Source of the DNA: an uncultured Bacilli bacterium
GTDB taxonomy: Bacteria; Bacillota_I; Bacilli_A; RF39; UBA660
Reading direction: 5' to 3'
DNA: 64,000 nucleotides
NCBI GenBank assembly: GCA_947631155.1
Contig: CANRKG010000004.1
Location: forward strand, 1 to 64,000
In this document: positions 1-8,894 of the stretch, piece after piece
Position numbering within the stretch: the first letter of the stretch is position 1
Layout of the letters: the number at the start of each line of letters is the position of its first letter
Notes under the pieces: model-generated
Database searches by the model: none
What the model was told of the DNA's origin: nothing
Seen by the model: the letters and a program-made list of their open reading frames with translations, nothing else
Program-made: the position numbers and the translations under genes

Positions 1-2
1 AT

Positions 3-2213
3 ACAAATTTGGGAATTGTAGCTCCAGGATTTCAATATGCATATGCAGGAGTTCCAGCTGAATATTCAACAAATATTGATTTAAATCAAAATAAAACCGA
101 TGTAAATACAGTTTATCATATTGATATGGAAAATAATGAAATTGTACCATTGTCGGGGAAAGATATTAACAATACATTTCACAAAGTTACAAAGGAAGAA
201 AAAGAAACATTATGGAATATTTCAGAAAAAATTATATCTAATGGAGATTGTAAAAATGCATACCAAGGACAATACTTAATTTTTTCTTGCGATAATTTAG
301 ATGAATATTTTGCAAAATATAATTTAGAAAATCCTTCAGCTAGAATATCATTAGCACAATATTATAATAGATTTGATATAGTAAAGAGAGAATTTTCTAA
401 GATTCAATTATCTGATTATCAAAGAAATAAACTTGAAGAAATAAAAACAAATAATGGTGAATGGTATGAAACTTTAAATATTGAAATACTAGATCCAAAG
501 TATTCATTTTTAGACAAGTATTTAGATTTTTTAGTGACTGATGTCAATGCTCAACAATTATTATTGAGTTTAAATGAAGAAGAACTATCACTATTTCAAA
601 AAATGTTTGAAAGATTAGATAATGAAACTAGTCAACCTATTAAATATATTGATACAATATTAACATATATTGGTAATTTTAGAGTAGGTAACGTGGGATT
701 GCTTAAGTATGTCTCTAGACATGATCAGTTTAGTAAGTTGGCTAAATTATTTCAAAATTCTACAATTACAGATAAGGATTTAGATTTATTAATCTATATT
801 TTTTCTCAAGGCAAACCAATTAATATTGATAGTATTGAACAATTAAGAAATTTAGATAATGTAATGTTAAATAATTTAAATAATTCAATAGATGAAATAA
901 AAAATAAAGATAGTTTTACTGAAGAAGATTTGGAAAATGTAAAATCAATATTATTGCAAAGAAGCTATGGTTATGGGTTTGATTTGAATGAATGTCGAGA
1001 ATATATACAACAGTATAATTTAGATGGAATAGATGTTAATAATTATAATGAAAATTATCGTTCTATGTATAATAGTATATTAAATATAGTAAATGAAACA
1101 GATATAAATAAATTATTTAAAATATATGAATTAATAAATAACGATTCATCCTTTGAAATAGATTACTTGACATCAATATTATTTGAAACAGGTATGAATG
1201 ATATATATTTAAAATATCTAAATGAAAAAACGTTTAAATGTACAGGCAATAATTACAGAATAAAAGATGGAGTAAAAATATATGATGCTGGAACGGACTT
1301 TAATATTATTTTAACATCTGTAGGATCTTATGGAAACTTAGAATCAGAATCTATATCTAATTGGTTTGAACTTTGGAATAACAATCTTATTCGTTCGCAT
1401 TGCAGTTGTTGTAGTTTAATTGCAAACAATAATTTATCAACTGCAAATATATATAATTATTGCATGGGATTTGCTAATTTTTATGAAGGTATGTTTTTAA
1501 ATTCTTCTTTAATGGATATAAATTCTACTCCTTCTAGTAAAAATTTGAATCCATTGAAGGAACTACTTGCTACAATTAAAAATTGGGCTTCGTTTATTGA
1601 TAATACTAGAACTACATATAATGAAGTATTATTTGAAAGAAGAGATTTAGCACCAAATAAAAAGTATTATAAAAAAAATCCGGATTATATAGTGTTATTT
1701 AAAGAATTTGAAGATACAGTAAGTCAAGAAGATTTAGATGAAAAAACGCAGAAATTATTAAAACATGAAAAACAAATTAGCGAAAATTCAATTAAAGCAG
1801 CTAAGGATTTTAATGTGCCTATTGTTGAAATTAATAGAGAAACATGTGCTAAATCAGAATCTAAAAAAATTGATAATATGGTTGATGAATTTTACAAAAC
1901 ACATAATATAGATTTATTAACTAGAATTGTAGTAGATTATGAAAATAATAGAATGGGACTTAGAAATCCACATGAGTATTTAAGAAATAAGTATTTTCCA
2001 AAGCAAAAAATTAATAAAATCCTTAGCGATTTAATTATTCATATAAATAATATTGATGATATTAACTTAAAAAATAATATTAAAAATCATTTAGAAAGTG
2101 TTATTAAAGAAGAACAGGAAAAATTTAGTCATAATGAAGGAAAAAGAACTCATAATCAGGAAGCTGGTATTGATTTTGATAAAATATTAGAATTATTAAA
2201 TAATTATAATTAA
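3..2213 (+). CDS. Unrecognised large protein, 5' end cut by window edge
   Basis: The frame is open from the first codon in the window, and the earliest possible start (TTG at 9) has no visible ribosome site, so the true start probably lies upstream. At least 734 residues are visible. I do not recognise the family. The protein has no clear signal peptide or membrane segment in the visible part. Seen are a helical, Asn/Asp-rich N-terminal half, a Cys-rich patch around residue 465 (SHCSCCSL), a segment reading KNPDYIVLF near residue 560, and NVPIVEINRE near 605. The C-terminus is charged. The next gene starts 22 bp downstream, so the two probably form an operon. Reported as hypothetical; no function is proposed. 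Confidence 0.75.
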   Translation, partial: TNLGIVAPGFQYAYAGVPAEYSTNIDLNQNKTDVNTVYHIDMENNEIVPLSGKDINNTFHKVTKEEKETLWNISEKIISNGDCKNAYQGQYLIFSCDNLDEYFAKYNLENPSARISLAQYYNRFDIVKREFSKIQLSDYQRNKLEEIKTNNGEWYETLNIEILDPKYSFLDKYLDFLVTDVNAQQLLLSLNEEELSLFQKMFERLDNETSQPIKYIDTILTYIGNFRVGNVGLLKYVSRHDQFSKLAKLFQNSTITDKDLDLLIYIFSQGKPINIDSIEQLRNLDNVMLNNLNNSIDEIKNKDSFTEEDLENVKSILLQRSYGYGFDLNECREYIQQYNLDGIDVNNYNENYRSMYNSILNIVNETDINKLFKIYELINNDSSFEIDYLTSILFETGMNDIYLKYLNEKTFKCTGNNYRIKDGVKIYDAGTDFNIILTSVGSYGNLESESISNWFELWNNNLIRSHCSCCSLIANNNLSTANIYNYCMGFANFYEGMFLNSSLMDINSTPSSKNLNPLKELLATIKNWASFIDNTRTTYNEVLFERRDLAPNKKYYKKNPDYIVLFKEFEDTVSQEDLDEKTQKLLKHEKQISENSIKAAKDFNVPIVEINRETCAKSESKKIDNMVDEFYKTHNIDLLTRIVVDYENNRMGLRNPHEYLRNKYFPKQKINKILSDLIIHINNIDDINLKNNIKNHLESVIKEEQEKFSHNEGKRTHNQEAGIDFDKILELLNNYN

Positions 2214-2235
2214 AATAAATAGGTGGTGATAAATA

Positions 2236-2883
2236 ATGAGGACAGAAAAGGAAAGAGAAACTATATTAAAAAATTATAGAACTAGTTTATTAATTAATAG
2301 TTTTTATAGTGAACCCAAATATATAAAAATTGGGACCGACGAAACAATAAAATATAGAGATAAAAAAAATAGTATTAATGAATTATATAAAACAGCTAGC
2401 GGGAATTTTAATGAAGAAAATATAGATGAATTTTATTTTTGTTCTGAAGATCAAGCCTTTGCTTTGTTATTATATGGTAATACTATATATGATGTAAATA
2501 TTCCTAAAGATTCCAAAATGGTAAAATTGATTAACAAATATACAGATTCAGAGATATTAAAAAGTGATAAAGTAACTCTTAGTAATCCTAGACAAATTAC
2601 AGATGAAATTGCTATGGATTTATATTTAAAATCAAATTTAAAAAATATGTCTTATTATAAATCGCTTGCCAATTTAGTAGTATGTGGTTATAGAAATACA
2701 TGTTTTAAATTAATTAGTGACAGGATTAATATAGAAAATGTAGATACTGTATTGGAATTGTTTGATAGTTTTATTAGTGGTAATTTAAAAAAAGGCCTAG
2801 CTGATGATACTTTATATAAAGATGTTATCAATAAACTAAACGAAATTAAAACCAATAGTATAAAATTTTATAAAAGATTTTAA
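2236..2883 (+). CDS. Unrecognised 215-aa protein
   Basis: The ATG is preceded by a good ribosome site (AGGTGG at 2221-2226). The protein is soluble by appearance, with no signal peptide or membrane helix. It is rich in Lys, Asn and Asp like the upstream protein, and the 22-bp gap suggests co-transcription. Neither sequence motifs nor context name a function. An A/T-rich hairpin (2979-2999) about 95 bp downstream could end the transcript. Confidence 0.7.
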   Translation: MRTEKERETILKNYRTSLLINSFYSEPKYIKIGTDETIKYRDKKNSINELYKTASGNFNEENIDEFYFCSEDQAFALLLYGNTIYDVNIPKDSKMVKLINKYTDSEILKSDKVTLSNPRQITDEIAMDLYLKSNLKNMSYYKSLANLVVCGYRNTCFKLISDRINIENVDTVLELFDSFISGNLKKGLADDTLYKDVINKLNEIKTNSIKFYKRF

Positions 2884-2978
2884 AATTATCAAAATGATGG
2901 TTCAATCACAATTCCAAAGGCCTTGCAACCATATATGTGTGGAAATGACTAACTATAATAAGTCAAGTCATTTTCTTC

Positions 2979-2999
2979 AAAAATCTAAAAAAGATTTTT
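2979..2999. terminator. Possible terminator hairpin
   Basis: AAAAATCT and AGATTTTT pair across a 5-base A-rich loop, with A and T tracts on either side, so it could end transcription on either strand. It also lies near the 3' end of the IS110 relic and may belong to it. Confidence 0.4.
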
Positions 3000-3042
3000 G
3001 CTCCACGCCAAAAAAAATTTAAAAAGAGTAATTTTTAAAATT

Positions 3043-4191
3043 TTATTTAAAAGTGATATTTTCAGATTCTAATTTATAAATAATTCTGACAGGTTTTTTA
3101 GCAACATGTGTTAAAGAAACTTTATGAGTTTTGCCTTCAGAATGCTTTTTATAATAGAATTCTGTGAATATAGGTTCATGCATAAAAACATAGTCTGCAG
3201 CATTCATAAGAAAATATCTTAAATGACCAGATCCATGTTTAACCATGTGACCAGTGTGATATTCAGTTCCAGATTGGGATATACTAGGCTCAATACCAGC
3301 AAAAGCAACACATGCATCGGCTGATTTAAATCTAGATAAATCACCAAATTCGGAAATGATACCAACACAAGAAATAATACCAATTCCTTTAATGGATAAA
3401 GTTGGTGGATTAAGTTCTTTGATAATAGACTCAATTTTATCTTCAAGTTTGTTAATTTCAACTTCAATTTGAGAATGAAGAATAAGTAAAGATTCCAATT
3501 CAGTTTCAAATATATCATTTGAAATACCAATAGAATTTTTAGCAAGTTCTTCAAGCTTAATAAAATTAGCAGAAGTGAATTTACCACGAGATACTTTTCT
3601 TATTGAATCAAAACTTTCATATTTTTGATTTTATCAGGAGTTATATATTTATTTAACATATATAAAGACGTTTTAGAAAAATCATTATTAAAGAATGGTT
3701 TAAATTAAGGAAAAATAATATTTAACACATTAGTAATTTGAACTTCATAATAAGAACGTTGTTTAACTAACTTTTCTCTCATCCTAGATAGATATTTTAA
3801 TGAATATTAATGATAAAATTGTTTTGGGTGGGGTTTGTAATCCACAGATACAAGATACTTAGTGATTAGCATGGCATCTTTTTTATCTGTTTTAGTTCTT
3901 CTAAGAGTTTTAGTTTAAATAAATCTTTTAACAAGAGCAGGATTAAATTCCATAAAAGAATAATTGTTCTTTTTCAAGGAAAAGCTTAAGGTTCATCCCA
4001 TAATGACCAGTAGCTTCAAATCCTATCCTTATTTCTTGACTATTATCTAAAGAATTTAATAAATTAAGTAATTGAATAAATCCTTCATTGGTGTTTGTGA
4101 AAGATAAATTTTCTTCAATTACTTCACCTGTTTCAGAACAAATGAAACAATCATGTTTGTATGTTGAAATATCAATACCAACAAAATACAT
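3043..4191 (-). pseudogene. Decayed IS110-family transposase
   Basis: Read on the minus strand, the gene starts at ATG 4191 behind GGAGGTG (4198-4204). The N-terminal DEDD catalytic part shows GIDIS and FEATGHYG, then the frame breaks near 3945. In another frame the family block continues as LRRTKTDKKDAMLITKYL (about 3860-3910), with in-frame stops before and after it. The C-terminal Transposase_20 part (GIGIISCVGIISEFGD, FAGIEPSISQSG) is open from 3498 to 3043. At least one frameshift and several stops mean no intact transposase can be made. IS110 elements normally encode about 400 residues, and the three pieces together match that. Confident as a relic; the exact element ends are not determined. 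Confidence 0.9.
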
Positions 4192-4206
4192 AAAAAACAC
4201 CTCCAA

Positions 4207-4380
4207 TTAGTTTTTAATGCACTGCATGTTTTACACAAGACTTCTATTTATGTATTCACGTAGGATATAAAACGTCAAAGCGTTAACTAACTAATTACCA
4301 ATAAAAATAAAAGCCTGTGGTAGTTGTCATCTCCAACCAGTCAAAGCCGTAATAAAATAGGAACAAATCCACAGTGCTTA
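4207..4380 (-). mobile_element. Non-coding 5' end of the IS110 relic
   Basis: This stretch, upstream of the minus-strand transposase start, has no open frame. It contains CTGTGG (4315-4320) and CCACAG (4369-4374), which can pair around a 48-base interval. In IS110 elements the non-coding end before the transposase specifies the bridge RNA; that role here is inferred from position only, and the copy is probably dead because the transposase is. Confidence 0.4.
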
Positions 4381-4492
4381 AATATTATATCTCATTTCAG
4401 ATGTAATAAAAAAATATTATAGAAAGGAGAATCTAATATAGTGATTAATAAAAAAATCACATAATTAGATTATACGAGATAAAATAATATCT
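4381..4492. repeat. Nested inverted repeat, MITE-like
   Basis: An inner hairpin pairs 4431-4446 with 4455-4470 (13 of 16 positions, with a 3-base internal mismatch). Outside it, ATATTATATCTC (4382-4393) roughly mirrors GAGATAAAATAATAT (4476-4490), giving a palindrome of about 110 bp. AAGGAG at 4424-4429 precedes a seven-codon GTG frame (4441-4464) inside the inner stem. It may be a miniature element or a structured leader of the next gene. Confidence 0.4.
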
Positions 4493-4511
4493 ATAAAATA
4501 GGATAAAATTT

Positions 4512-5174
4512 ATGACGATTAATATTTGTGATGGTATAGAAATAGAGTATGGTGAAAAATCATTACCATATATTGAAGAAGTAATTACTTATTTTAATGG
4601 TAATTATTTATATGTTATGGATTTTTTTGAACTAAAATCTATTGGAAAACCAGTTAAGATAATATTGAATGATGATTATGAAACTTTTAAAAGACAATTA
4701 GCTAATACGTATTATGATGGTGATATTAGTAAAATCCGTCCTTATTATAATGGTTATGCTGTAAATGAAGCCAATTCTAAGATAGCCATAATTAATTACA
4801 TGTCTTTGCCAGAAAATTATCAAAGTAATTCACTTGAAGATTTGGAAAAAGGTATAATTCATGAATTTAGTCATATTTGTTGTGATGCTATGACTAATTA
4901 TAATTATGATGATACTTATTGGGTATATGAAGGTGTTGCTACTTTTTTAGCGAGACAGTATGAAAATTCAAAATTGACTGCTTCTTTTGAACAAATAAAA
5001 AATGATGAATTTGTAGAATATTCTAATTATCGTTGTTTATTTGATACATTAGTAGATAATTATTCACATGAGGAAGTTCTAGAAACAATTAAAGGTAATC
5101 ATCCTAATGATTTAATCGATAGAATATTTTCTCTTTGTCAGGAAAAAACAAAAAAAGAACATAAAATAGATTAA
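4512..5174 (+). CDS. Putative zinc metallopeptidase (HExxH, gluzincin-like)
   Basis: A 220-residue protein whose core is GIIHEFSHICCD (around residues 115-127), an HExxH zinc site, followed about 25 residues later by WVYEGVATFLA, whose Glu is the expected third zinc ligand of gluzincin or peptidase-MA-like enzymes. There is no signal peptide or membrane segment, so it should be cytosolic unless exported by another route. The ribosome site is weak (AGG at 4500-4502), and a large inverted repeat lies just upstream. The substrate is unknown. The family call rests on the motif alone. Confidence 0.7.
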   Translation: MTINICDGIEIEYGEKSLPYIEEVITYFNGNYLYVMDFFELKSIGKPVKIILNDDYETFKRQLANTYYDGDISKIRPYYNGYAVNEANSKIAIINYMSLPENYQSNSLEDLEKGIIHEFSHICCDAMTNYNYDDTYWVYEGVATFLARQYENSKLTASFEQIKNDEFVEYSNYRCLFDTLVDNYSHEEVLETIKGNHPNDLIDRIFSLCQEKTKKEHKID

Positions 5175-5322
5175 CTATCCATATGTTAAAAAGAAGTGTA
5201 TAATAGATTCTTTCATTAATTACAATACTTCTTTTTTGCTTAACATTCATTTACAGACTTAATGAATTAAGTTATAATTTAAATGAAATCGATAAAATGA
5301 ATAATAGTTTGGAGATATGAAG

Positions 5323-5853
5323 ATGATAAAATTAATAAAACCTTGTAAAAAATATTATAATCAATATAAAGATATGATGGATGAATGGAATATGGAGGGT
5401 TCCAGAATTACTCCATGGCCATTGCATATGAAATATCATACACCAAAATATTTTGATGAAATGATAAAAAGAGTAGAAGAAGTTGAAAAAGGAGAAAATC
5501 TGGATGGAAATGCTTCTTCTACTACATATTGGTTATATGATGATGAAAGAAATTTACTTTTAGGAGCATCAAACTTAAGACATTATTTAACAGAAAAAGG
5601 TTTGAAAACATGGGGTCATATTGGATATGGTATAAGACCGTCTGAAAGAAAAAAAGGTTATGCCACACGATTACTCAAATTGACATTAGAAGAAGCTAAA
5701 GCTAAGAATATAACTAAAGTATTGTTAGGGGCATATACAGGAAATATTGGCTCTTGGAAAGTTATGGAAAAATGTAATGGTAAGTTAGAAAATATAGTAA
5801 TTGAAGATGAAACAGGACTTCCGATAAAAAGGTATTGGATTAATGTTGAATAA
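5323..5853 (+). CDS. GNAT family N-acetyltransferase
   Basis: The acetyl-CoA-binding block is visible as YGIRPSERKKGYATRLL (around residues 100-116), followed by the GAYTGNIGSWKVMEKCNG segment typical of GNAT fold enzymes, and the length (176 residues) is normal. GNAT proteins transfer acetyl groups to amines; the substrate cannot be told. Two ATGs are possible. The one at 5317 is only 2 bases from GGAG (5311-5314), so the one at 5323, 8 bases away, is preferred. The gene converges on murD and shares a terminator with it. Confidence 0.85.
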   Translation: MIKLIKPCKKYYNQYKDMMDEWNMEGSRITPWPLHMKYHTPKYFDEMIKRVEEVEKGENLDGNASSTTYWLYDDERNLLLGASNLRHYLTEKGLKTWGHIGYGIRPSERKKGYATRLLKLTLEEAKAKNITKVLLGAYTGNIGSWKVMEKCNGKLENIVIEDETGLPIKRYWINVE

Positions 5854-5873
5854 TTTTATAGATATATTTTTAA

Positions 5874-5902
5874 AAAGAAGAAATTTATATTGTTTCTTCT
5901 TT
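5874..5902. terminator. Bidirectional terminator between GNAT gene and murD
   Basis: AAAGAAGAAA (5874-5883) pairs with TTTCTTCTTT (5893-5902), a 10-bp perfect stem with T- and A-rich flanks. It lies between two convergent genes and overlaps the murD stop codon. Confidence 0.65.
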
Positions 5903-7259
5903 ACTTTTTATATTTATTTTTAATCGCATTTTTATAATAGTTGCCTTTTTCTTCAAAATTTTTAAATTTATTATAACTAGCCGCTGCTGGTGATAGTAAA
6001 CAAATATGTTTCTTTTTAGTTTGTTTACTAGCTATATCAATAGCGTCATCAATACTTTCAACTAAATAGATATTTTTATTAGTTCCTTTTTCTTTTAAAA
6101 TGTTACATATTATATGACCTGTATCTGGTAGTCCTATTAAATTAGAGATATTTGACTTTCTCAAAAAATCAATAAATTCTTGATAATCAATATTTCTATT
6201 TAGACCTCCAAATATTAATGTATCAACATTTTGGAGAGCTTTGATACCATTAATAGTAGCTTCTGGTATAGTAGCAATAGAGTCATTATAGTAAGTTATA
6301 TCATTATATGTTCCCACTTTTTCTAATCGATGCTCTAAGGGTGCGAATCGATTGATAGAATTTATGGCTTTTTTAATATCTAAATTTAATATTTTGCATA
6401 TTAATAAAGCTACCATAATATTTTTTAAATTATGAATTCCAATTAAATTTCTCTTTTGATTACCATCATATATTATTTCATCTTTATAATATATTTGATT
6501 ATCCATAATATAAATATTTCCTATTTCATTTACTTTAAAATTATATAGGTGGCTTTTAAAATTACTTAAATTTTGTTCTAAATATTTGTTCTGTCCATCA
6601 TAGATAGCTATATCATTTTTATCTTGGTATCTAATAATGTTCATTTTATCGTGATAATATTTTTGTAAAGTTCCTGTATGATCAATGTGATCCTGATACA
6701 AATTTAAAATTACACCAATGTGAGGACTAGTTTTTATATATTCTAATTGATGAGATGACATTTCAATGACCAAAAGAGATTGATTATTAAATTGTTCTAT
6801 ATAATCAAAAATAGGTCTTCCTATATTACCCAGCAAGAAAACATTTTCATTTTGTTCTTTAATTATAGTATATAGTAAAGAAGAAGTAGTACTTTTACCT
6901 TTAGTACCAGTTATACCAATAATATTTTTTTTATTTATTTCAAGTATTAATTCTAATTGAGAAGTTAGTTTATTTTTTAATTGATTAGTATTTATATTTA
7001 GTAAAGCAATTCCGGGCGTTTTAATAATTAAATCATATTGTTCTAAATTATCCAAATAATGCTCACCAATAACAATATTAACATTTTGATCAATTTTTAA
7101 ATAATCATTATTACTAAGAATATCGTGTTGATCTAAAATAGTTAATTTTTTCGTTTTGAGATACTTTCTTATAAAATGATAGGTTGATTTTCCTTCCTGG
7201 CCAAAACCCAGAATAGAGATATTTTTATCTTTTAGTTTTTCAATTATTTTTTCATACAT
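5901..7259 (-). CDS. murD: UDP-N-acetylmuramoyl-L-alanine glutamate ligase (MurD)
   Basis: This cytosolic ATP-dependent Mur ligase adds glutamate to UDP-MurNAc-L-Ala in peptidoglycan synthesis. Visible are the N-terminal nucleotide-sugar-binding domain (GFGQEGKST near residue 18), the ATP loop GITGTKGKST (115-124), the central EMSSHQLE and NLYQDHID segments, the EHRLE block, and the C-terminal SPAAASYNKFKNFEEKG. At 452 residues it has the normal length. Its start overlaps the 3' end of murL by 8 bases, with GAGGCG upstream inside murL. Because a MurL homologue is coupled to it, this ligase may use L-Glu (a MurD2-type enzyme) rather than D-Glu; the sequence alone cannot settle that. Confidence 0.93.
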   Translation of the reverse strand: MYEKIIEKLKDKNISILGFGQEGKSTYHFIRKYLKTKKLTILDQHDILSNNDYLKIDQNVNIVIGEHYLDNLEQYDLIIKTPGIALLNINTNQLKNKLTSQLELILEINKKNIIGITGTKGKSTTSSLLYTIIKEQNENVFLLGNIGRPIFDYIEQFNNQSLLVIEMSSHQLEYIKTSPHIGVILNLYQDHIDHTGTLQKYYHDKMNIIRYQDKNDIAIYDGQNKYLEQNLSNFKSHLYNFKVNEIGNIYIMDNQIYYKDEIIYDGNQKRNLIGIHNLKNIMVALLICKILNLDIKKAINSINRFAPLEHRLEKVGTYNDITYYNDSIATIPEATINGIKALQNVDTLIFGGLNRNIDYQEFIDFLRKSNISNLIGLPDTGHIICNILKEKGTNKNIYLVESIDDAIDIASKQTKKKHICLLSPAAASYNKFKNFEEKGNYYKNAIKNKYKK

Positions 7260-8598
7260 TATTAAGCGCCTCTTTAATTATTTTTTCAAATTTTGGTTCT
7301 AAATTGTTAGTTTTATTATACTTGATTTTAAAATTTTCTTTTAAATATAAAGGGTAGTTATCTTTATAATATTTAAGCAAATAAGGTAATTTATCTAATT
7401 TTTGAATTAAAAGACTAACTGCAAATCTTACTTCATTATAAGTTCCTACACATTCAAAAGGTTTAGTGTTAGAGTACCCTAATAGCTCGATAAAAGTGGG
7501 CAGTAGATTTTTGTCTTCATATAAATCTTTACCAAATATATTAATTAATTCATTTTTGTATAAAAATGGACTTAATATAATATAAACAAATAAACATTTA
7601 GGGCATTTACAACACCAATTCCATTTCTCATTTTTACTACCTAAGTTGCAACTTTTAAAGATACTATGGTATTTTTTCATTTTAGAAAAAAGCATTCCTA
7701 TTTGAAATTCAGTTAAAGGTCTTAACAGACTAAAATATTTTATATCAATTTTAAAATACTTTTTAGTATAATTGTTAAAGTCATTTTCAAATTCATAAGT
7801 TTTAGAGTATTGATGATTAATATTAGTATTTAATACAGTACTTTCATTAGCGCTATCTTCATTAGATAGGACTATATATTGTTTATTAGTTAAATATGCA
7901 CATAAATAAGATGTAAAGGCTACTATTGCACTAAATGGGGTATGACCATTTAAAAAGCCTTGTTTATTTAATTCTAATAATTTTTTATCTAATAGTCGGT
8001 TAATGGTTACAGTCTTATTTTGATATTGAGCTACCTTGGCACATTCTATATTAGCTCCCTTTGGATTTATTATGAAACAAGTATTATCTTGTCCTTTTAA
8101 TAATTCTAATGTCACACATGAATCTTTACCTCCACCAACAGGAATTAAGTTTCCTTGTCCTTGGTAGTTTGTTATAAAGTTGATTTTGTTACCTTCTACT
8201 GTAATATTAAATAAATCTTCTTCTTTAATATTTATACCATTGCGGTATAAGAATTCTAACAGACCATTATAATATAATTTCTTAAACCACTTTATTTGTT
8301 CATCATCTAGATAACCAGCCTTAATAATTATGTTAGGGGAACAAGTACATTTTATATAACTTATTAGTTCTACTAAACCAATATTAAAAACCAAGTAGTT
8401 AAAGAAATTTTTATCAATATTGGGATTGCTTAAATTATCCTTGTTTATTATTAATTTAGGAGTAAATGTAACTAATTTTGGTATATCAAAAAAGAATACA
8501 ATTTCATAAGTATTTTCTTTTTCTATTATTTCATATTTTTCATAGATAAAAGTCTTGTATTTATTTCTAAAATCAATAAATTTATTGTAATTATTCAT
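7252..8598 (-). CDS. murL: UDP-MurNAc-L-Ala-L-Glu epimerase (MurL-like)
   Basis: MurL, known from Xanthomonas, inverts the terminal L-Glu of UDP-MurNAc-L-Ala-L-Glu using ATP and forming AMP, replacing glutamate racemase. Here a PP-loop-like PVGGGKDSCVTLELL (residues 153-167) fits AMP-forming chemistry. GHTPFSAIVAF follows near 218, and a Cys cluster CCKCPKC (329-335) matches the Trp/Cys-rich block I associate with the family. The 448 residues agree with the known enzyme. The start has AGGAGG upstream (complement of 8606-8611). The gene is translationally coupled to murD, as expected for a MurD2/MurL pair. The family call is from memory of motifs plus context. Confidence 0.8.
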   Translation of the reverse strand: MNNYNKFIDFRNKYKTFIYEKYEIIEKENTYEIVFFFDIPKLVTFTPKLIINKDNLSNPNIDKNFFNYLVFNIGLVELISYIKCTCSPNIIIKAGYLDDEQIKWFKKLYYNGLLEFLYRNGINIKEEDLFNITVEGNKINFITNYQGQGNLIPVGGGKDSCVTLELLKGQDNTCFIINPKGANIECAKVAQYQNKTVTINRLLDKKLLELNKQGFLNGHTPFSAIVAFTSYLCAYLTNKQYIVLSNEDSANESTVLNTNINHQYSKTYEFENDFNNYTKKYFKIDIKYFSLLRPLTEFQIGMLFSKMKKYHSIFKSCNLGSKNEKWNWCCKCPKCLFVYIILSPFLYKNELINIFGKDLYEDKNLLPTFIELLGYSNTKPFECVGTYNEVRFAVSLLIQKLDKLPYLLKYYKDNYPLYLKENFKIKYNKTNNLEPKFEKIIKEALNNV

Positions 8599-8832
8599 TT
8601 TGTATCCTCCTGGGTATAATTATACATTAATTTAATTAAAATATAAATAGATACTGAAAATATATAAACATTTGAAGTTTACATATAAATGTATGTATAA
8701 CAAAGAAAAAAATACATTTAATTTTTAATGAAGTAAAAAATATACTTTAGTATAAATAACAGAAAGGATTATTAAAGTGAATAAAATATAGTAAAAAAGA
8801 CCATTATATAGACAAAGCAAATAGCTTGAAAA
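8599..8832. other. Divergent intergenic region
   Basis: About 230 AT-rich bases between murL (minus) and the ankyrin gene (plus). A minus-strand TATAAT (complement of 8619-8624) just upstream of murL could be its -10 box, but no good -35 is seen. Nothing else recognisable, and no RNA gene. Confidence 0.4.
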
Positions 8833-8861
8833 TTGACAAATTTAATGTTTTATGGTAAAAT
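8833..8861 (+). promoter_or_regulatory. Sigma-A promoter of the ankyrin gene
   Basis: TTGACA (8833-8838), a 17-base spacer and TAAAAT (8856-8861), placed 33 bases before the start codon. Confidence 0.8.
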
Positions 8862-8894
8862 ATTGAATTGTCACGTGAATAAGAGGTGTTAAAA

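Noticed and set aside
3219-3587. Minus-strand 122-codon Leu-rich frame
   Set aside because: Out-of-frame shadow of the IS110 transposase C-terminal part.
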